Assembly: GCA_018302185.1 (NCBI GenBank)
Contig: JAGVZX010000050.1
Location: forward strand, 1-18,545
DNA length: 18,545 bases
Direction: 5' to 3'
Origin: Candidatus Woesearchaeota archaeon
Lineage (GTDB): Archaea; Nanobdellota; Nanobdellia; Woesearchaeales; UBA10200
The position numbers were made by a program, and so were the translations under genes. Below the pieces are notes generated by a model. It did no database searches and was not told the origin of the DNA. It worked only from the letters and a program-made list of their open reading frames with translations. Shown here piece by piece: positions 1 through 7,444 of this stretch; within the stretch, counting starts at the first letter, position 1; every line of letters begins with the position of its first letter.

Positions 1-962
1 CTGGGCAAGTGGCTTATCTTTTAGAGCATGTATCTCCAGGTGATGTTCATGATATTTTTTCTAGCATACATGCTTACCAATATAGGTTTGATGACGGCTA
101 CGTAAGATATTTCACATCAAATTATATACTAAGCTTCTTCCCTAAGCCTGACCTAACAACAGAAGAAAAACTGGAAATCCAGACTTTGGCAGCCATTGTT
201 ACAAATAAGGATCTTGCTGCTGAGTATTGCCTAAGTGAAACCTATGTTGCCATGATTGCAAGCGCTCGCCCAGATGACAGGCAGTTTAAGGATTTAATTG
301 CGCATTCTGATAAGAGAATTGAAGATGCCATGATACTTTATCGCAAGCCTGCCAGCAAAAGGTTTAGGAGAGTTATCAGCGTATGTGTATTTGAGGATTT
401 GGCTATCGACATCACTAAAAGTGTCTGCAAGCACCCAGAAAAGTTTTTTTCTCCTTATTATGGCTTAGCGATGGAGATGTTTGGAATCTCAAAAGAGCAG
501 AAAGAGAGGATAAGTAATTTGATAGGCTTAAAGGTAAGAAGATATGTTAGAGAGCTTTTGATTGATATGTCCGTTCATCCAGAACTTTATGAGGGTAGCT
601 TTAAAAGAGAAGAAGAGACCATAACTCAATTTGCGTATACAAAAGCAAGAGAGAGTTTTGCAGGACAATTTCATCAGAAGTATGCCCAAGATTTTGAGAG
701 AGCGTTAGATATTTTAGAACCAAAGGATAGATTATATCTTGAGCTCAGGTATCAGCTTGGCAAAAATTTAGCTGAACAGCCGTACGTTGAGATGACACAT
801 GCTGATATAGCAGCTGCACTTGGAGCTAATCAAACCCTGCTTAGCAAGAAAGAAAAGCGTATCATATCTACACTTATGCACGCACCAAACATTTATACTT
901 TAAGCAATTTTGCAGATCGGTTTGAGCAGGATTTGCAAAGAGCTAATGCATTGCCGTATTAA
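1..962 (+). CDS. A1: HTH protein with sigma-70 region 4-like C-terminus, 5'-partial
   Basis: Unrecognised protein, paralogous to the C-terminal half of A2 (2332-4062). The frame is open to the window edge, and a GTG at position 9 is probably internal because A2 carries about 290 further residues before the matching region. Shared blocks, numbered from that GTG: KPDL near residue 48, KRIEDAMILY, FFSPYYGLAMEMFGISKE (about 145-162), EETITQF, and a final block at about 227-289. That block runs LEPKDRLYLELRYQL, then HADIAAALGA, then KKEKRIISTL. This is the pattern of sigma-70 region 4 or related HTH domains: a PRE-like turn, a LRY helix, then an EIA-x-x-LG helix-turn-helix with a final basic helix. 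The protein is soluble, so DNA binding is inferred. B1 follows after 145 bases with its own promoter. The same order is repeated in A2-B2, so A and B probably work together. Confidence is high that it is a gene and low for its function. Confidence 0.85.
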   Translation, partial: GQVAYLLEHVSPGDVHDIFSSIHAYQYRFDDGYVRYFTSNYILSFFPKPDLTTEEKLEIQTLAAIVTNKDLAAEYCLSETYVAMIASARPDDRQFKDLIAHSDKRIEDAMILYRKPASKRFRRVISVCVFEDLAIDITKSVCKHPEKFFSPYYGLAMEMFGISKEQKERISNLIGLKVRRYVRELLIDMSVHPELYEGSFKREEETITQFAYTKARESFAGQFHQKYAQDFERALDILEPKDRLYLELRYQLGKNLAEQPYVEMTHADIAAALGANQTLLSKKEKRIISTLMHAPNIYTLSNFADRFEQDLQRANALPY

Positions 963-1045
963 GAGAAAGATAGTGAAAAAATCAAAATAGAGATCTAAAA
1001 AAGCCAGCAAAAAGTATTGGAAAACATGTGCAAAAAATAATAACA

Positions 1046-1104
1046 TTTATAATAAAGCTCTCTTTTGAATTAGTATAAATTAGTAGATATCAGTATGAGG
1101 GGGT
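1046..1104 (+). promoter_or_regulatory. Promoter and Shine-Dalgarno of B1
   Basis: A TATA-like TTTATAATAA lies at 1046-1055, preceded by AATAATAACA. The same combination precedes rpl11 at about 10595-10614. A purine-rich GAGGGGGT (1097-1104) sits three bases before the B1 ATG at 1108, a strong ribosome binding site. This gene would therefore have a leader of roughly 30 bases, unlike the leaderless genes later in the window. Confidence 0.6.
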
Positions 1105-1107
1105 AAT

Positions 1108-2109
1108 ATGCCGACACCTAGTGCAGCAGTAGGCGGTCTTGAAAGAGCACTTGCAGTAAGAGATAAGCCTGTTGAGATAGGCAGGACATCATTTGACCAG
1201 ATAACAGACTTGGATATTGCAAGGCAAGTAGCTTGGGAGAAGGCAAAAGATCCTCTGCAAGGGCTTCTTAATTTTATAACAGTTGGAGATGTTGCTTGGT
1301 ATTATGCTGCAAGTGGCGCAGATTATTTCAGCAAAACTGAAAAATGGAAAGAGCATGCAGGAACATGGGACGAATTTATTACTAAGGTATTAGGTAAAAA
1401 GCACCCAGGTTATATTAATAATGCGATTGGGTATTATAGGTGGATGCAAGAGCACGCTATTGCACAAGGATATTTGATTATCCCTTCATTCAGAATCATG
1501 GCAATGGTGGTCCAATATAAGGAAGCTTTTGAAAGCCATAAAGAATTGATGGAGTTAGTTTTTAGAGATGGAGAAAAAAATGATGAGATAATCAGAGGAG
1601 AGATTGTAAGATTAGCAGGCAGAAGGTATTTCATCGAAAAGACAGGGATAGAAGCCAGAAAAAGGAGCAGAACTTATCTCCCTCCTGTAAGAGGATCAGG
1701 CTCATATTCAGGACCTGCAAGACACCAGCCTTCTCCGTATATAGCAGGCATGCAAAAAAAAGGAGATGCCAGAGGAGTAGAGACGGAAAATGCTAAATTT
1801 TTTGCACACAGATTGGACTTACTGTTAGTAGAATTCAGTAAATTTCCGCCAGATGCGCAGGCATATATTCGCGCGCAAATAGATGCAGCATATGCAAAAG
1901 TGCATGCAGGAGATCCTGTTAAAACATCTTCTCTTACTGCGCAGATAGAGCAATTAGCAGCTACCCAGCAATATTCTGTATTGGCAAGTACTGCAAAAGA
2001 GCTAATAAGCAGATTAGGTGTGGTGTTGGGATATTTTAGAGATTTTCCGACGAGTGTGCAAGACGATATATCAAACAGAGTAACTGGGTTGAGCGAGAAA
2101 GTCAAATAG
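1108..2109 (+). CDS. B1: unrecognised conserved helical protein
   Basis: 333 residues, soluble, no signal peptide. It is paralogous to B2 (4154-5110) over about residues 40-190: DPLQGLLNF, W-YYAASGADYFSK, W-EHAGTWDEFI-KVLG, GYYRWMQ, then IPSFRIM and FRDG. These blocks are rich in Trp and Tyr. A low-complexity linker (about 195-225, RTYLPP onward, Ser/Pro/Gly-rich) leads to two similar helical modules, about 232-265 (RLDLLLVEFSKFPPDAQAYI) and 299-333 (RLGVVLGYFRDFPTSVQDDI). B2 has one such module at its end. I do not recognise the family. The W-EFI-LG-YYRWM block slightly recalls small helical replication or partition proteins such as DUF3102, but this is only an impression. The start is chosen from the strong Shine-Dalgarno. 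It lies between A1 and A2 on the same strand. Confidence 0.85.
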   Translation: MPTPSAAVGGLERALAVRDKPVEIGRTSFDQITDLDIARQVAWEKAKDPLQGLLNFITVGDVAWYYAASGADYFSKTEKWKEHAGTWDEFITKVLGKKHPGYINNAIGYYRWMQEHAIAQGYLIIPSFRIMAMVVQYKEAFESHKELMELVFRDGEKNDEIIRGEIVRLAGRRYFIEKTGIEARKRSRTYLPPVRGSGSYSGPARHQPSPYIAGMQKKGDARGVETENAKFFAHRLDLLLVEFSKFPPDAQAYIRAQIDAAYAKVHAGDPVKTSSLTAQIEQLAATQQYSVLASTAKELISRLGVVLGYFRDFPTSVQDDISNRVTGLSEKVK

Positions 2110-2170
2110 GAATCAGATAGGCAACACTGGATCATAAAGAGGATGTTCTTGAGAAATATATGAAAGACAT

Positions 2171-2331
2171 ATGAGTGACCTAAAATCGCAAACACCTCTC
2201 TTGAGCAGATAATTATTGAAAAGCATCGTGTATATTCTAAGAAAGATGTACCTATTAAACCGAGCAGATGGAACAGCAGCACCATTACCGGTAGAGAACT
2301 TGCCCATGATTTACAGGAAAATCAAGGATAT
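2171..2331 (+). other. Coding-like 5' extension of A2 without a start codon
   Basis: The A2 frame stays open upstream of its GTG back to a TGA at 2176-2178, and the translation looks like protein: LEQIIIEKHRVYSKKDVP, then ITGRELAHDLQENQGY running into A2. There is no ATG, GTG or TTG in this stretch. An ATG at 2171 opens another frame (MSDLKSQTPLLSR, stop at 2210-2212). A one-base frame change around 2195-2206 would join it to the A2 frame, giving an A2 about 53 residues longer. This could be a sequencing error, a real frameshift, or a non-standard start. The simple reading with a GTG start at 2332, preceded by AAGGA, remains possible. Confidence 0.5.
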
Positions 2332-4062
2332 GTGACAATAAGACAGCATGCAAAAAACATAGGAGACTGTCCGACTGGAACTTTACATTGGCGCGTCAGA
2401 GAAAATCCTGAATTTGCTGTTAGAGTTGTTGCAGGACAGAATAGTGTTTACCTATTGACACCAAAAGCGCAAAGAAAGCTTAATGACTTAGCTTCTCTTA
2501 CGGATTATTTTGATTATGATTCAATGATTAAGAGCATTGATAGAAATGCAACTTATACTATGAGATCGCTTGCAGCTGCATGCGAGATTGATGATGCAAC
2601 TATTCTAAGATTTATAAATGAAGGAATGCCTGCAAAAGTAACTAGACATCTGAAGACAGGAAAAGTAAACAGAAAATATAGGGAGATTAAAGGAGAAGAT
2701 GCAATCAAATTCTTAGAATGGAGAAGAGATGTTTATTCCTTGGATATGCTGTCATTAAAAACAGGCTATGATACTGATGTGCTTAAAGAATTAGTTGATG
2801 ATGGCTTCTTAAAAACAATCAGAGTAGGAAAAAAAGCTGTTAGATATGTGCATGTTGAAGACATTGAAAAGCTTAAAGAGGAAATAGCAAGGCACAGGCT
2901 GCCTCAGCCTGCAAAAAGAAATAAATTCAAAGGCAATATGCTGTTTGATTATTTAGCAGAGGCAAGAGAGAGGGTTTCTGCAGATAATTTCAGGCCTGAT
3001 AGATTAGAGCCTTATTATAAAGGAATTTCCAATACGATCTATCGCCGGTACTCTACATTTGCATCATGCTTAGATGCAGCTGCAGCTTATTTTTGCACAA
3101 AAAGGCAATTTGCCTTAGCCAGAAGATTAAGCATATATTTTGTTTATGCAGAGCGCTCAGGCATAAAAGCAGAGGAGATAGAAATATTATTAGCAAAAGG
3201 AAGGAAAAAAGGCTTAGCATTAGAGGATGTTTTGAAGGACTATTACAAGCCAGATCTGCCCGAGCAGGCGAAGGAAGAAATCATACAGCTGACAAGAATC
3301 ATACCTAATGCAGTGCTTGCCAGGGAATATGGCAAAAGCCAAGGGCGTATTACTGGGCTTGCGGTAAATGTTCAAAAGGAGCCTGTCACGAGGGTAGCGT
3401 TCTCAGACAGAAGGATAGAGTTGGCAATACCTATTTACAATAGCAGTAAGAATGAGAGGGTAAGGCGTATTATAAGGGAGAATGTTTTTGAGCCATTAGC
3501 CAAAGACATAGCGCAGCATGTTGCTGATGCCCCTAATGAATTTTTCACACCATACTATGGCTTATATGCAAAATTATTTGGAGTTAGCAAAGAGGATTCA
3601 AAAAAGATAACTGAAGCAATAACACAAAAAGTTTCTAAATATGTTGTCCAATTATTGGCTCAATACTCGGAAAGTAGTTCAGAGCTTCCAGTGACAGTAA
3701 GAAACAAAGAAGAGACGATTACCCAATGGGTATTCAGAAAATCCAGAGAGCATTTTGCTGCACAGTTCCCAAAAAATGCGACAAAAGAGCTTGACAAGAT
3801 GCTTAATATCTTATCACCTCGTGAGCATATAATTATCACATTGAGATATCAGTTGTCTACTGATCTTTCTCGTCTTCCTTATCATATACCCATACACAAG
3901 GAGATTGCCAAAGCTGCTGGTGTGCATTATACTTCCATAAGCGACAGGGAAAAGGAGATTATAGGAAGGTTGATGTATGCAGATAATATTAGTAAAGCAA
4001 TCGAATTTATTGATGCGTTTAAGAATTATCTGCGCAGATGCAATGCTAAACCTGCTGCATGA
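2332..4062 (+). CDS. A2: multi-HTH protein with sigma-70 region 4-like C-terminus
   Basis: 576 residues from a GTG start that has AAGGA four bases upstream; coding character continues further upstream, so the true N-terminus is uncertain. Visible order: a possible HTH at the N-terminus; a MerR/excisionase-like helix-turn-helix near 75-103 (YTMRSLAAACEID then ILRFINEGMP); a second near 135-186 (LDMLSLKTGYDTDVLKELVD, then a basic wing IRVGKKAVRYV); a helical middle; then the part shared with A1, including FFTPYYGLYAKLFGVSKE (about 401-418). The final domain (about 487-548) reads LSPREHIIITLRYQL, HKEIAKAAGV, REKEIIGRL, the layout of sigma-70 region 4 with an insertion of about 13 residues between the LRY helix and the HTH. 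There are no catalytic motifs or membrane segments. A DNA-binding regulator is inferred. B2 follows after 91 bases. Archaea lack sigma factors, so the resemblance could be convergence or acquisition from a bacterium or mobile element. Confidence 0.85.
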   Translation: MTIRQHAKNIGDCPTGTLHWRVRENPEFAVRVVAGQNSVYLLTPKAQRKLNDLASLTDYFDYDSMIKSIDRNATYTMRSLAAACEIDDATILRFINEGMPAKVTRHLKTGKVNRKYREIKGEDAIKFLEWRRDVYSLDMLSLKTGYDTDVLKELVDDGFLKTIRVGKKAVRYVHVEDIEKLKEEIARHRLPQPAKRNKFKGNMLFDYLAEARERVSADNFRPDRLEPYYKGISNTIYRRYSTFASCLDAAAAYFCTKRQFALARRLSIYFVYAERSGIKAEEIEILLAKGRKKGLALEDVLKDYYKPDLPEQAKEEIIQLTRIIPNAVLAREYGKSQGRITGLAVNVQKEPVTRVAFSDRRIELAIPIYNSSKNERVRRIIRENVFEPLAKDIAQHVADAPNEFFTPYYGLYAKLFGVSKEDSKKITEAITQKVSKYVVQLLAQYSESSSELPVTVRNKEETITQWVFRKSREHFAAQFPKNATKELDKMLNILSPREHIIITLRYQLSTDLSRLPYHIPIHKEIAKAAGVHYTSISDREKEIIGRLMYADNISKAIEFIDAFKNYLRRCNAKPAA

Positions 4063-4083
4063 TAAGCAAATTATTAAGAATAA

Positions 4084-4096
4084 TTTTATAAATTAA
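4084..4096 (+). promoter_or_regulatory. TATA box of B2
   Basis: TTTTATAAATTAA lies 58-70 bases before the B2 ATG. Its distance to the start codon is close to that of the B1 TATA, so both B genes appear to have their own promoter and a short leader although they follow A genes. No clear Shine-Dalgarno is seen at the B2 start. Confidence 0.5.
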
Positions 4097-4153
4097 TCCT
4101 GATTTTGCAGTAACTTAAGACAAATAAATGAAGTTAAAAGAGTTGTATGTTTA

Positions 4154-5110
4154 ATGGCAGTAAAAGCAGCTACTAAAACAGCAAAACCGAAAAAAGGCGG
4201 ATTAGAAGATAGATTGGATAATTCTGGAACAACAGCCTTAGCAGTCAGGACTTTTCAAGGGACAGACTTAGAACAGATTCATGCTGTTGATTGGAGTACA
4301 ATGAGAAACCCATTAGCTACTCTCCAAAATATGCTTAAATGGGAGAATGCACAATGGTATTACATTGGCTCTGGCGGAGATTACTTCAGCAAAAAAGAAG
4401 GAGAAGGAAAAGATGCTAAGGAACGCTGGAGAGAGCATGCAGAAGTGTGGGAAGATTTTGTAAAAGATGTTCTTGGTGTTAAGAAGATAGGGTATCTTAC
4501 AGAGTCAATGGGTTATTATAGATGGATACAAAAATATGTTGTGCCAAAAGGCTACACTAAAATTCCCCCATTCAGAACAATGAATTTTGTCATGCAGTTT
4601 AGAGATGCATTTGAACATAATCGTGATTTGATAAGGATGGTTTTTGAAGAAGAAGTATATGAAGTCCCGCGAATAAGGGCTGCAGTGATAGAAAAGATAG
4701 GTGTTGAAGAATACAGCAAAAAAATTGGTCAGCAAGCTCCTGCTACGCCAAAAAGAACAAGAACATATGGAAATAATCATGGAAAAAATACTTCTGCTGG
4801 TGCTCAAGGACCTAGTGCAGCTAGTCCAGCAGGTTTAGCTGGAAGAGTTTCTGGAGCAGAGATTGCAGGAAGCACTGACAGACCTGCTTATGATGAACAT
4901 GGTGGGAGAGTAGGAGCTTATAGAGGCTCAACTGCTGCAGAAATAACTAGAATGGCTGCTGCAGGAGATATTATTCCGTTAGAAAATGCAGCCAAGGAGC
5001 ATACAGGAAGACTAGGCGTGCTGATTTTGCATTATGACAGATTTTCTGCTGCTGCACAAGATGAAATCAAAAAAGGAATCAAAGAGATATATGATAAAAT
5101 AAAAAAATAG
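4154..5110 (+). CDS. B2: unrecognised conserved helical protein, paralogue of B1
   Basis: 318 residues, soluble, with a Lys/Ala-rich N-terminal tail. It matches B1 in the same order: NPLATLQNML, WYYIGSGGDYFSKKEG, W-EHAEVWEDFVKDVLGVKK, MGYYRWIQKYVVPKGYTKIP, PFRTM, then FRDAFEHN. It has an insertion (EGEGKDAK) after DYFSK. A Gly/Ala/Ser-rich linker (about 195-265) is followed by a single copy of the helical module found twice in B1 (RLGVLILHYDRFSAAAQDEI, about 286-318). No enzymatic motif is seen. The gene ends 33 bases before the end of a convergent minus-strand gene, so the A-B array stops here. Identity to B1 is moderate and confined to the N-terminal domain and the last module, so the duplication is old. 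Confidence 0.85.
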   Translation: MAVKAATKTAKPKKGGLEDRLDNSGTTALAVRTFQGTDLEQIHAVDWSTMRNPLATLQNMLKWENAQWYYIGSGGDYFSKKEGEGKDAKERWREHAEVWEDFVKDVLGVKKIGYLTESMGYYRWIQKYVVPKGYTKIPPFRTMNFVMQFRDAFEHNRDLIRMVFEEEVYEVPRIRAAVIEKIGVEEYSKKIGQQAPATPKRTRTYGNNHGKNTSAGAQGPSAASPAGLAGRVSGAEIAGSTDRPAYDEHGGRVGAYRGSTAAEITRMAAAGDIIPLENAAKEHTGRLGVLILHYDRFSAAAQDEIKKGIKEIYDKIKK

Positions 5111-5143
5111 AATAATACCAATTACCCTCATCTTTGCTCATAT

Positions 5144-6577
5144 CTAATAATAATACCCTCTACTACCTATGCTCGCATAGATTATCGCCAGTATTATCAG
5201 CTCTATTATCAGGAATACGATAACTGCGCCGAATGTGGCAAAGCCTGGCAATATCCCTAACCTTATGCCAACATAGACTGCTGGAGCTAACAGCACAAAC
5301 AACGAGTACAGGAAGAACACTAATATCATAAGCAGTGTCCATACTCCAGAGCTTGAATACCCTACCCAGTCATAAAGGTTTTTTGAGATAAATGTAAGGG
5401 CATACCATCCTACCAATAATAATATGCTTGATATGAAGCTTGCTGTCAGGACCATGGCTAATGCCTGGCCGGTATCAGGCATGGCAACTTTGGATGAATT
5501 ACTTTTAGAGGCTTTGCCAGCAGAGGCATTTGACAGATTAGATGCATATGGAAAACCAGAATGATCTTTCAATAACCTAAATGCTTTTCTTGCGCCGAAA
5601 AATAATAATGCCAACATACCTAATATTATCCCAATAGTCAAGCTGATCCTTCCTTTGTTAAGCAATAATTTTGAAGCTGAATATTTGCCTTTCACATGGA
5701 AGCTTTCCCAAGGGTCTAATGCAGATGTTTCTTTCACATAACCATAGTCATACTCGATGCTTCTTGAATATTCTGAAAGCTGTTTACTGTCAAATGATTC
5801 AGATTTCGCAAAAGAAGCTTCTGCCAGCATGCCATAATCTGCAGGCTTGTAATTCACGCTCGCGCTGGTGCCTTCCAAAAAGAGGTCATTTTGGGCATTG
5901 ACGCTTACTCTTACATGGCTTGTATCATAGTTGTATTTTATTGTCTCAAAATCAAAGCTATGGACACCAAGAGATTTTTTTACATAGCCAGTTGCTTTAT
6001 AGTAGATGATCAATGTTGCTGTGTTCTGCTGTGTGATTACTTTCGGCAAAGTAAATGTGAATGCAGTGCTGCCAGAAAGCTTTTCTGTTTTATATTCAAC
6101 CGGATAAAATTTTGATTCGTAATAATCAATATAATTGTTATAATATGTGCATTTCTTGTAGTATGATGAACAGTTATCATCTGCACAGACTTCTTTCCAT
6201 TGCGCACATTCTTCTTTTAATAAGTGATATTCCTGCACTACATTTAGGATCCTTATTGTCTCGCCTGGAATCTCGATATTTAATTTATCAAGCGTTTCAT
6301 TGCTTGGATTATTTAGGTTGACCTTTAACGCAACAACTGCTTCTCCTTCTTCGTCAAACATTACGCTGTAGTATTGGGAGTTTTGTGCAGGCACGCGATT
6401 CTCAGGAAAATATCCTGGCTCAGCGATAATAGGCATCATCTCCTTGGCAACCGGAGACATGGCTAATGTAACTGAGCTTAACAATAATATGCCAAATAAG
6501 AACATCAATAATGCAAACGATGCGTGCATCGGATTTTTCGTATGTCTTGAGTATTTTTGGATGTTTTTTATTGTCAT
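5144..6577 (-). CDS. Membrane protein with a large extracytoplasmic domain
   Basis: 477 residues. A signal anchor or peptide (about 19-41, FALLMFLFGILLLSSVTLAM) is followed by an extracytoplasmic beta-rich region of about 265 residues with four clustered cysteines (EEC, EVC, DNC, KKC near 120-145) in a Tyr-rich stretch. Four predicted membrane helices lie at about 310-330, 372-400, 410-440 and 445-470. Ser/Lys-rich cytoplasmic-type segment separates the first and second of them. I recognise no named family; proteins of this design are common and unannotated in DPANN genomes. The start is supported by a GAGGTGA ribosome binding site six bases upstream. Two lipoprotein and regulator genes on the same strand lie upstream, each with its own promoter. 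A role at the cell surface is the only inference the sequence allows. Confidence 0.85.
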   Translation of the reverse strand: MTIKNIQKYSRHTKNPMHASFALLMFLFGILLLSSVTLAMSPVAKEMMPIIAEPGYFPENRVPAQNSQYYSVMFDEEGEAVVALKVNLNNPSNETLDKLNIEIPGETIRILNVVQEYHLLKEECAQWKEVCADDNCSSYYKKCTYYNNYIDYYESKFYPVEYKTEKLSGSTAFTFTLPKVITQQNTATLIIYYKATGYVKKSLGVHSFDFETIKYNYDTSHVRVSVNAQNDLFLEGTSASVNYKPADYGMLAEASFAKSESFDSKQLSEYSRSIEYDYGYVKETSALDPWESFHVKGKYSASKLLLNKGRISLTIGIILGMLALLFFGARKAFRLLKDHSGFPYASNLSNASAGKASKSNSSKVAMPDTGQALAMVLTASFISSILLLVGWYALTFISKNLYDWVGYSSSGVWTLLMILVFFLYSLFVLLAPAVYVGIRLGILPGFATFGAVIVFLIIELIILAIIYASIGSRGYYY

Positions 6578-6583
6578 TTGTAT

Positions 6584-6618
6584 TCACCTCTTTTAGAAAA
6601 GTAATGGATATATAAATA
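6584..6618 (-). promoter_or_regulatory. Promoter and Shine-Dalgarno of the membrane protein gene
   Basis: On the minus strand, a TATA element (TATTTATATA, 6609-6618) is followed by GAGGTGA (6584-6590) and the ATG at 6577. The TATA is 32-41 bases before the start, so any leader would be only a few bases longer than the ribosome binding site. Confidence 0.55.
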
Positions 6619-6641
6619 ACCTTTGTATGTTTTAAATCAGA

Positions 6642-6683
6642 TTGAAGCTATAGTTAATATGTATTTGAAGTTATAGTTTATAC
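6642..6683. repeat. Tandem 19-bp direct repeat, possible operator
   Basis: Two copies of TTGAAGYTATAGTTWATAY, at 6642-6660 and 6665-6683, match at 16 of 19 positions with starts 23 bp apart. They lie just upstream of the TATA box of the membrane protein gene. The core TTATAGTT or TTATAGCT recurs near 7303 and 8166, upstream of the other two minus-strand genes. AT-rich background weakens the case. Confidence 0.35.
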
Positions 6684-6705
6684 CAATTATGCAATATTCT
6701 GAATT

Positions 6706-7296
6706 TTACCACACTGCTTCATTATCCTTATTCTCTTTGCTCTTCTCATTTAAGCAGCGGACAAACTCCTGCTTTTCGATCCATGAGCATTTGCTTTCTA
6801 CACAACTGCATTCTGTGAGCTTGTAGCAGGAATACTCTGGCCTATATTCGCAGGTTGTTATCGTGCGAGAGCCTTTTTTTTCACAGATAGTTCCTGAGCA
6901 TCCACCAACTTCGCAGTCTGAGTCTTTTGCACACCCATTTTTATCTGTTTGATCGTTTATTACATTCTCTTTCTTAACCATCTGCTTGCAATTATTCTCA
7001 ACACACTTAACTTCTAGATTGCCTGCTATGCCACCACAGAAATCCGGGCATTGTTTTTCTTTATCTACATTTGTCTCATAATAATCTTTGTTCCCTAGAA
7101 AGCAACTGCCATCTTTGTCTTTGCCAGAGCATATGCAGTCATCATCTATGCTGCAAAAAGTTTTAGAGTCTTCAGTTGGTAGTTGTGTGATGTCTGGTTT
7201 TATTGGAGCTACTGGACGTTTAGGCGTTTCGCAGCCGGCTAGAACAATCATTAAAGAGATAAGTGCAACAGTTAGAATCAAGTTTGTTTTTTTCAT
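6706..7296 (-). CDS. Cysteine-rich lipoprotein with eight-cysteine-cluster domain
   Basis: 196 residues. The N-terminus MKKTNLILTVALISLMIVLAGC is a lipoprotein signal peptide with a clear LAGC lipobox, so the mature protein begins at the Cys and is membrane tethered outside the cell. Two cysteine-rich modules follow. The first (about 47-105) has FCSIDDDCICSG, QCPDFCGG and KCVENNC. The second (about 120-170) has NGCAKDSDCEVGGCSG, ICEKKG, TTCEYR, ECSC and KCSW, which matches the eight-cysteine-cluster domain found in archaeal and bacterial exported proteins. The cysteines probably form disulfides. Function of the family is unknown. The gene appears leaderless: no Shine-Dalgarno, and a TATA about 30 bases upstream of the start. 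Confidence 0.85.
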   Translation of the reverse strand: MKKTNLILTVALISLMIVLAGCETPKRPVAPIKPDITQLPTEDSKTFCSIDDDCICSGKDKDGSCFLGNKDYYETNVDKEKQCPDFCGGIAGNLEVKCVENNCKQMVKKENVINDQTDKNGCAKDSDCEVGGCSGTICEKKGSRTITTCEYRPEYSCYKLTECSCVESKCSWIEKQEFVRCLNEKSKENKDNEAVW

Positions 7297-7321
7297 AGTG
7301 TTATAGTTTAAGATTCATCAG

Positions 7322-7330
7322 TTTATTAAT
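7322..7330 (-). promoter_or_regulatory. TATA box of the lipoprotein gene
   Basis: ATTAATAAA on the minus strand is centred 30 bases before the ATG at 7296. That spacing puts the transcription start at or next to the initiation codon, as expected for a leaderless archaeal mRNA. Confidence 0.45.
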
Positions 7331-7391
7331 CTTTTCTTCATAAATGAGTTAGATTATCAATTTTTCTATTTGCACCTAAAAGCCAATATCA

Positions 7392-7419
7392 ACCATTTTC
7401 CTGACATCAGGGAAATGGT
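7392..7419. terminator. 12-bp hairpin after the regulator gene
   Basis: ACCATTTTCCTG and CAGGGAAATGGT pair over 12 bp (one G-T pair) around an ACAT loop. It lies 26 bases past the stop of the minus-strand regulator gene and 96 bases upstream of the lipoprotein start. No T-run follows directly on the minus strand, so it could be a terminator, a processing site or an operator. Confidence 0.4.
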
Positions 7420-7444
7420 CATTTATAAATGAGTTTGGATAGTA

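Noticed and set aside
1674..2285. Minus-strand open frame of 203 residues antisense to B1
   Set aside because: Cys/Ser-rich translation typical of the reverse of a helical gene; B1 on the other strand has a paralogue in B2.
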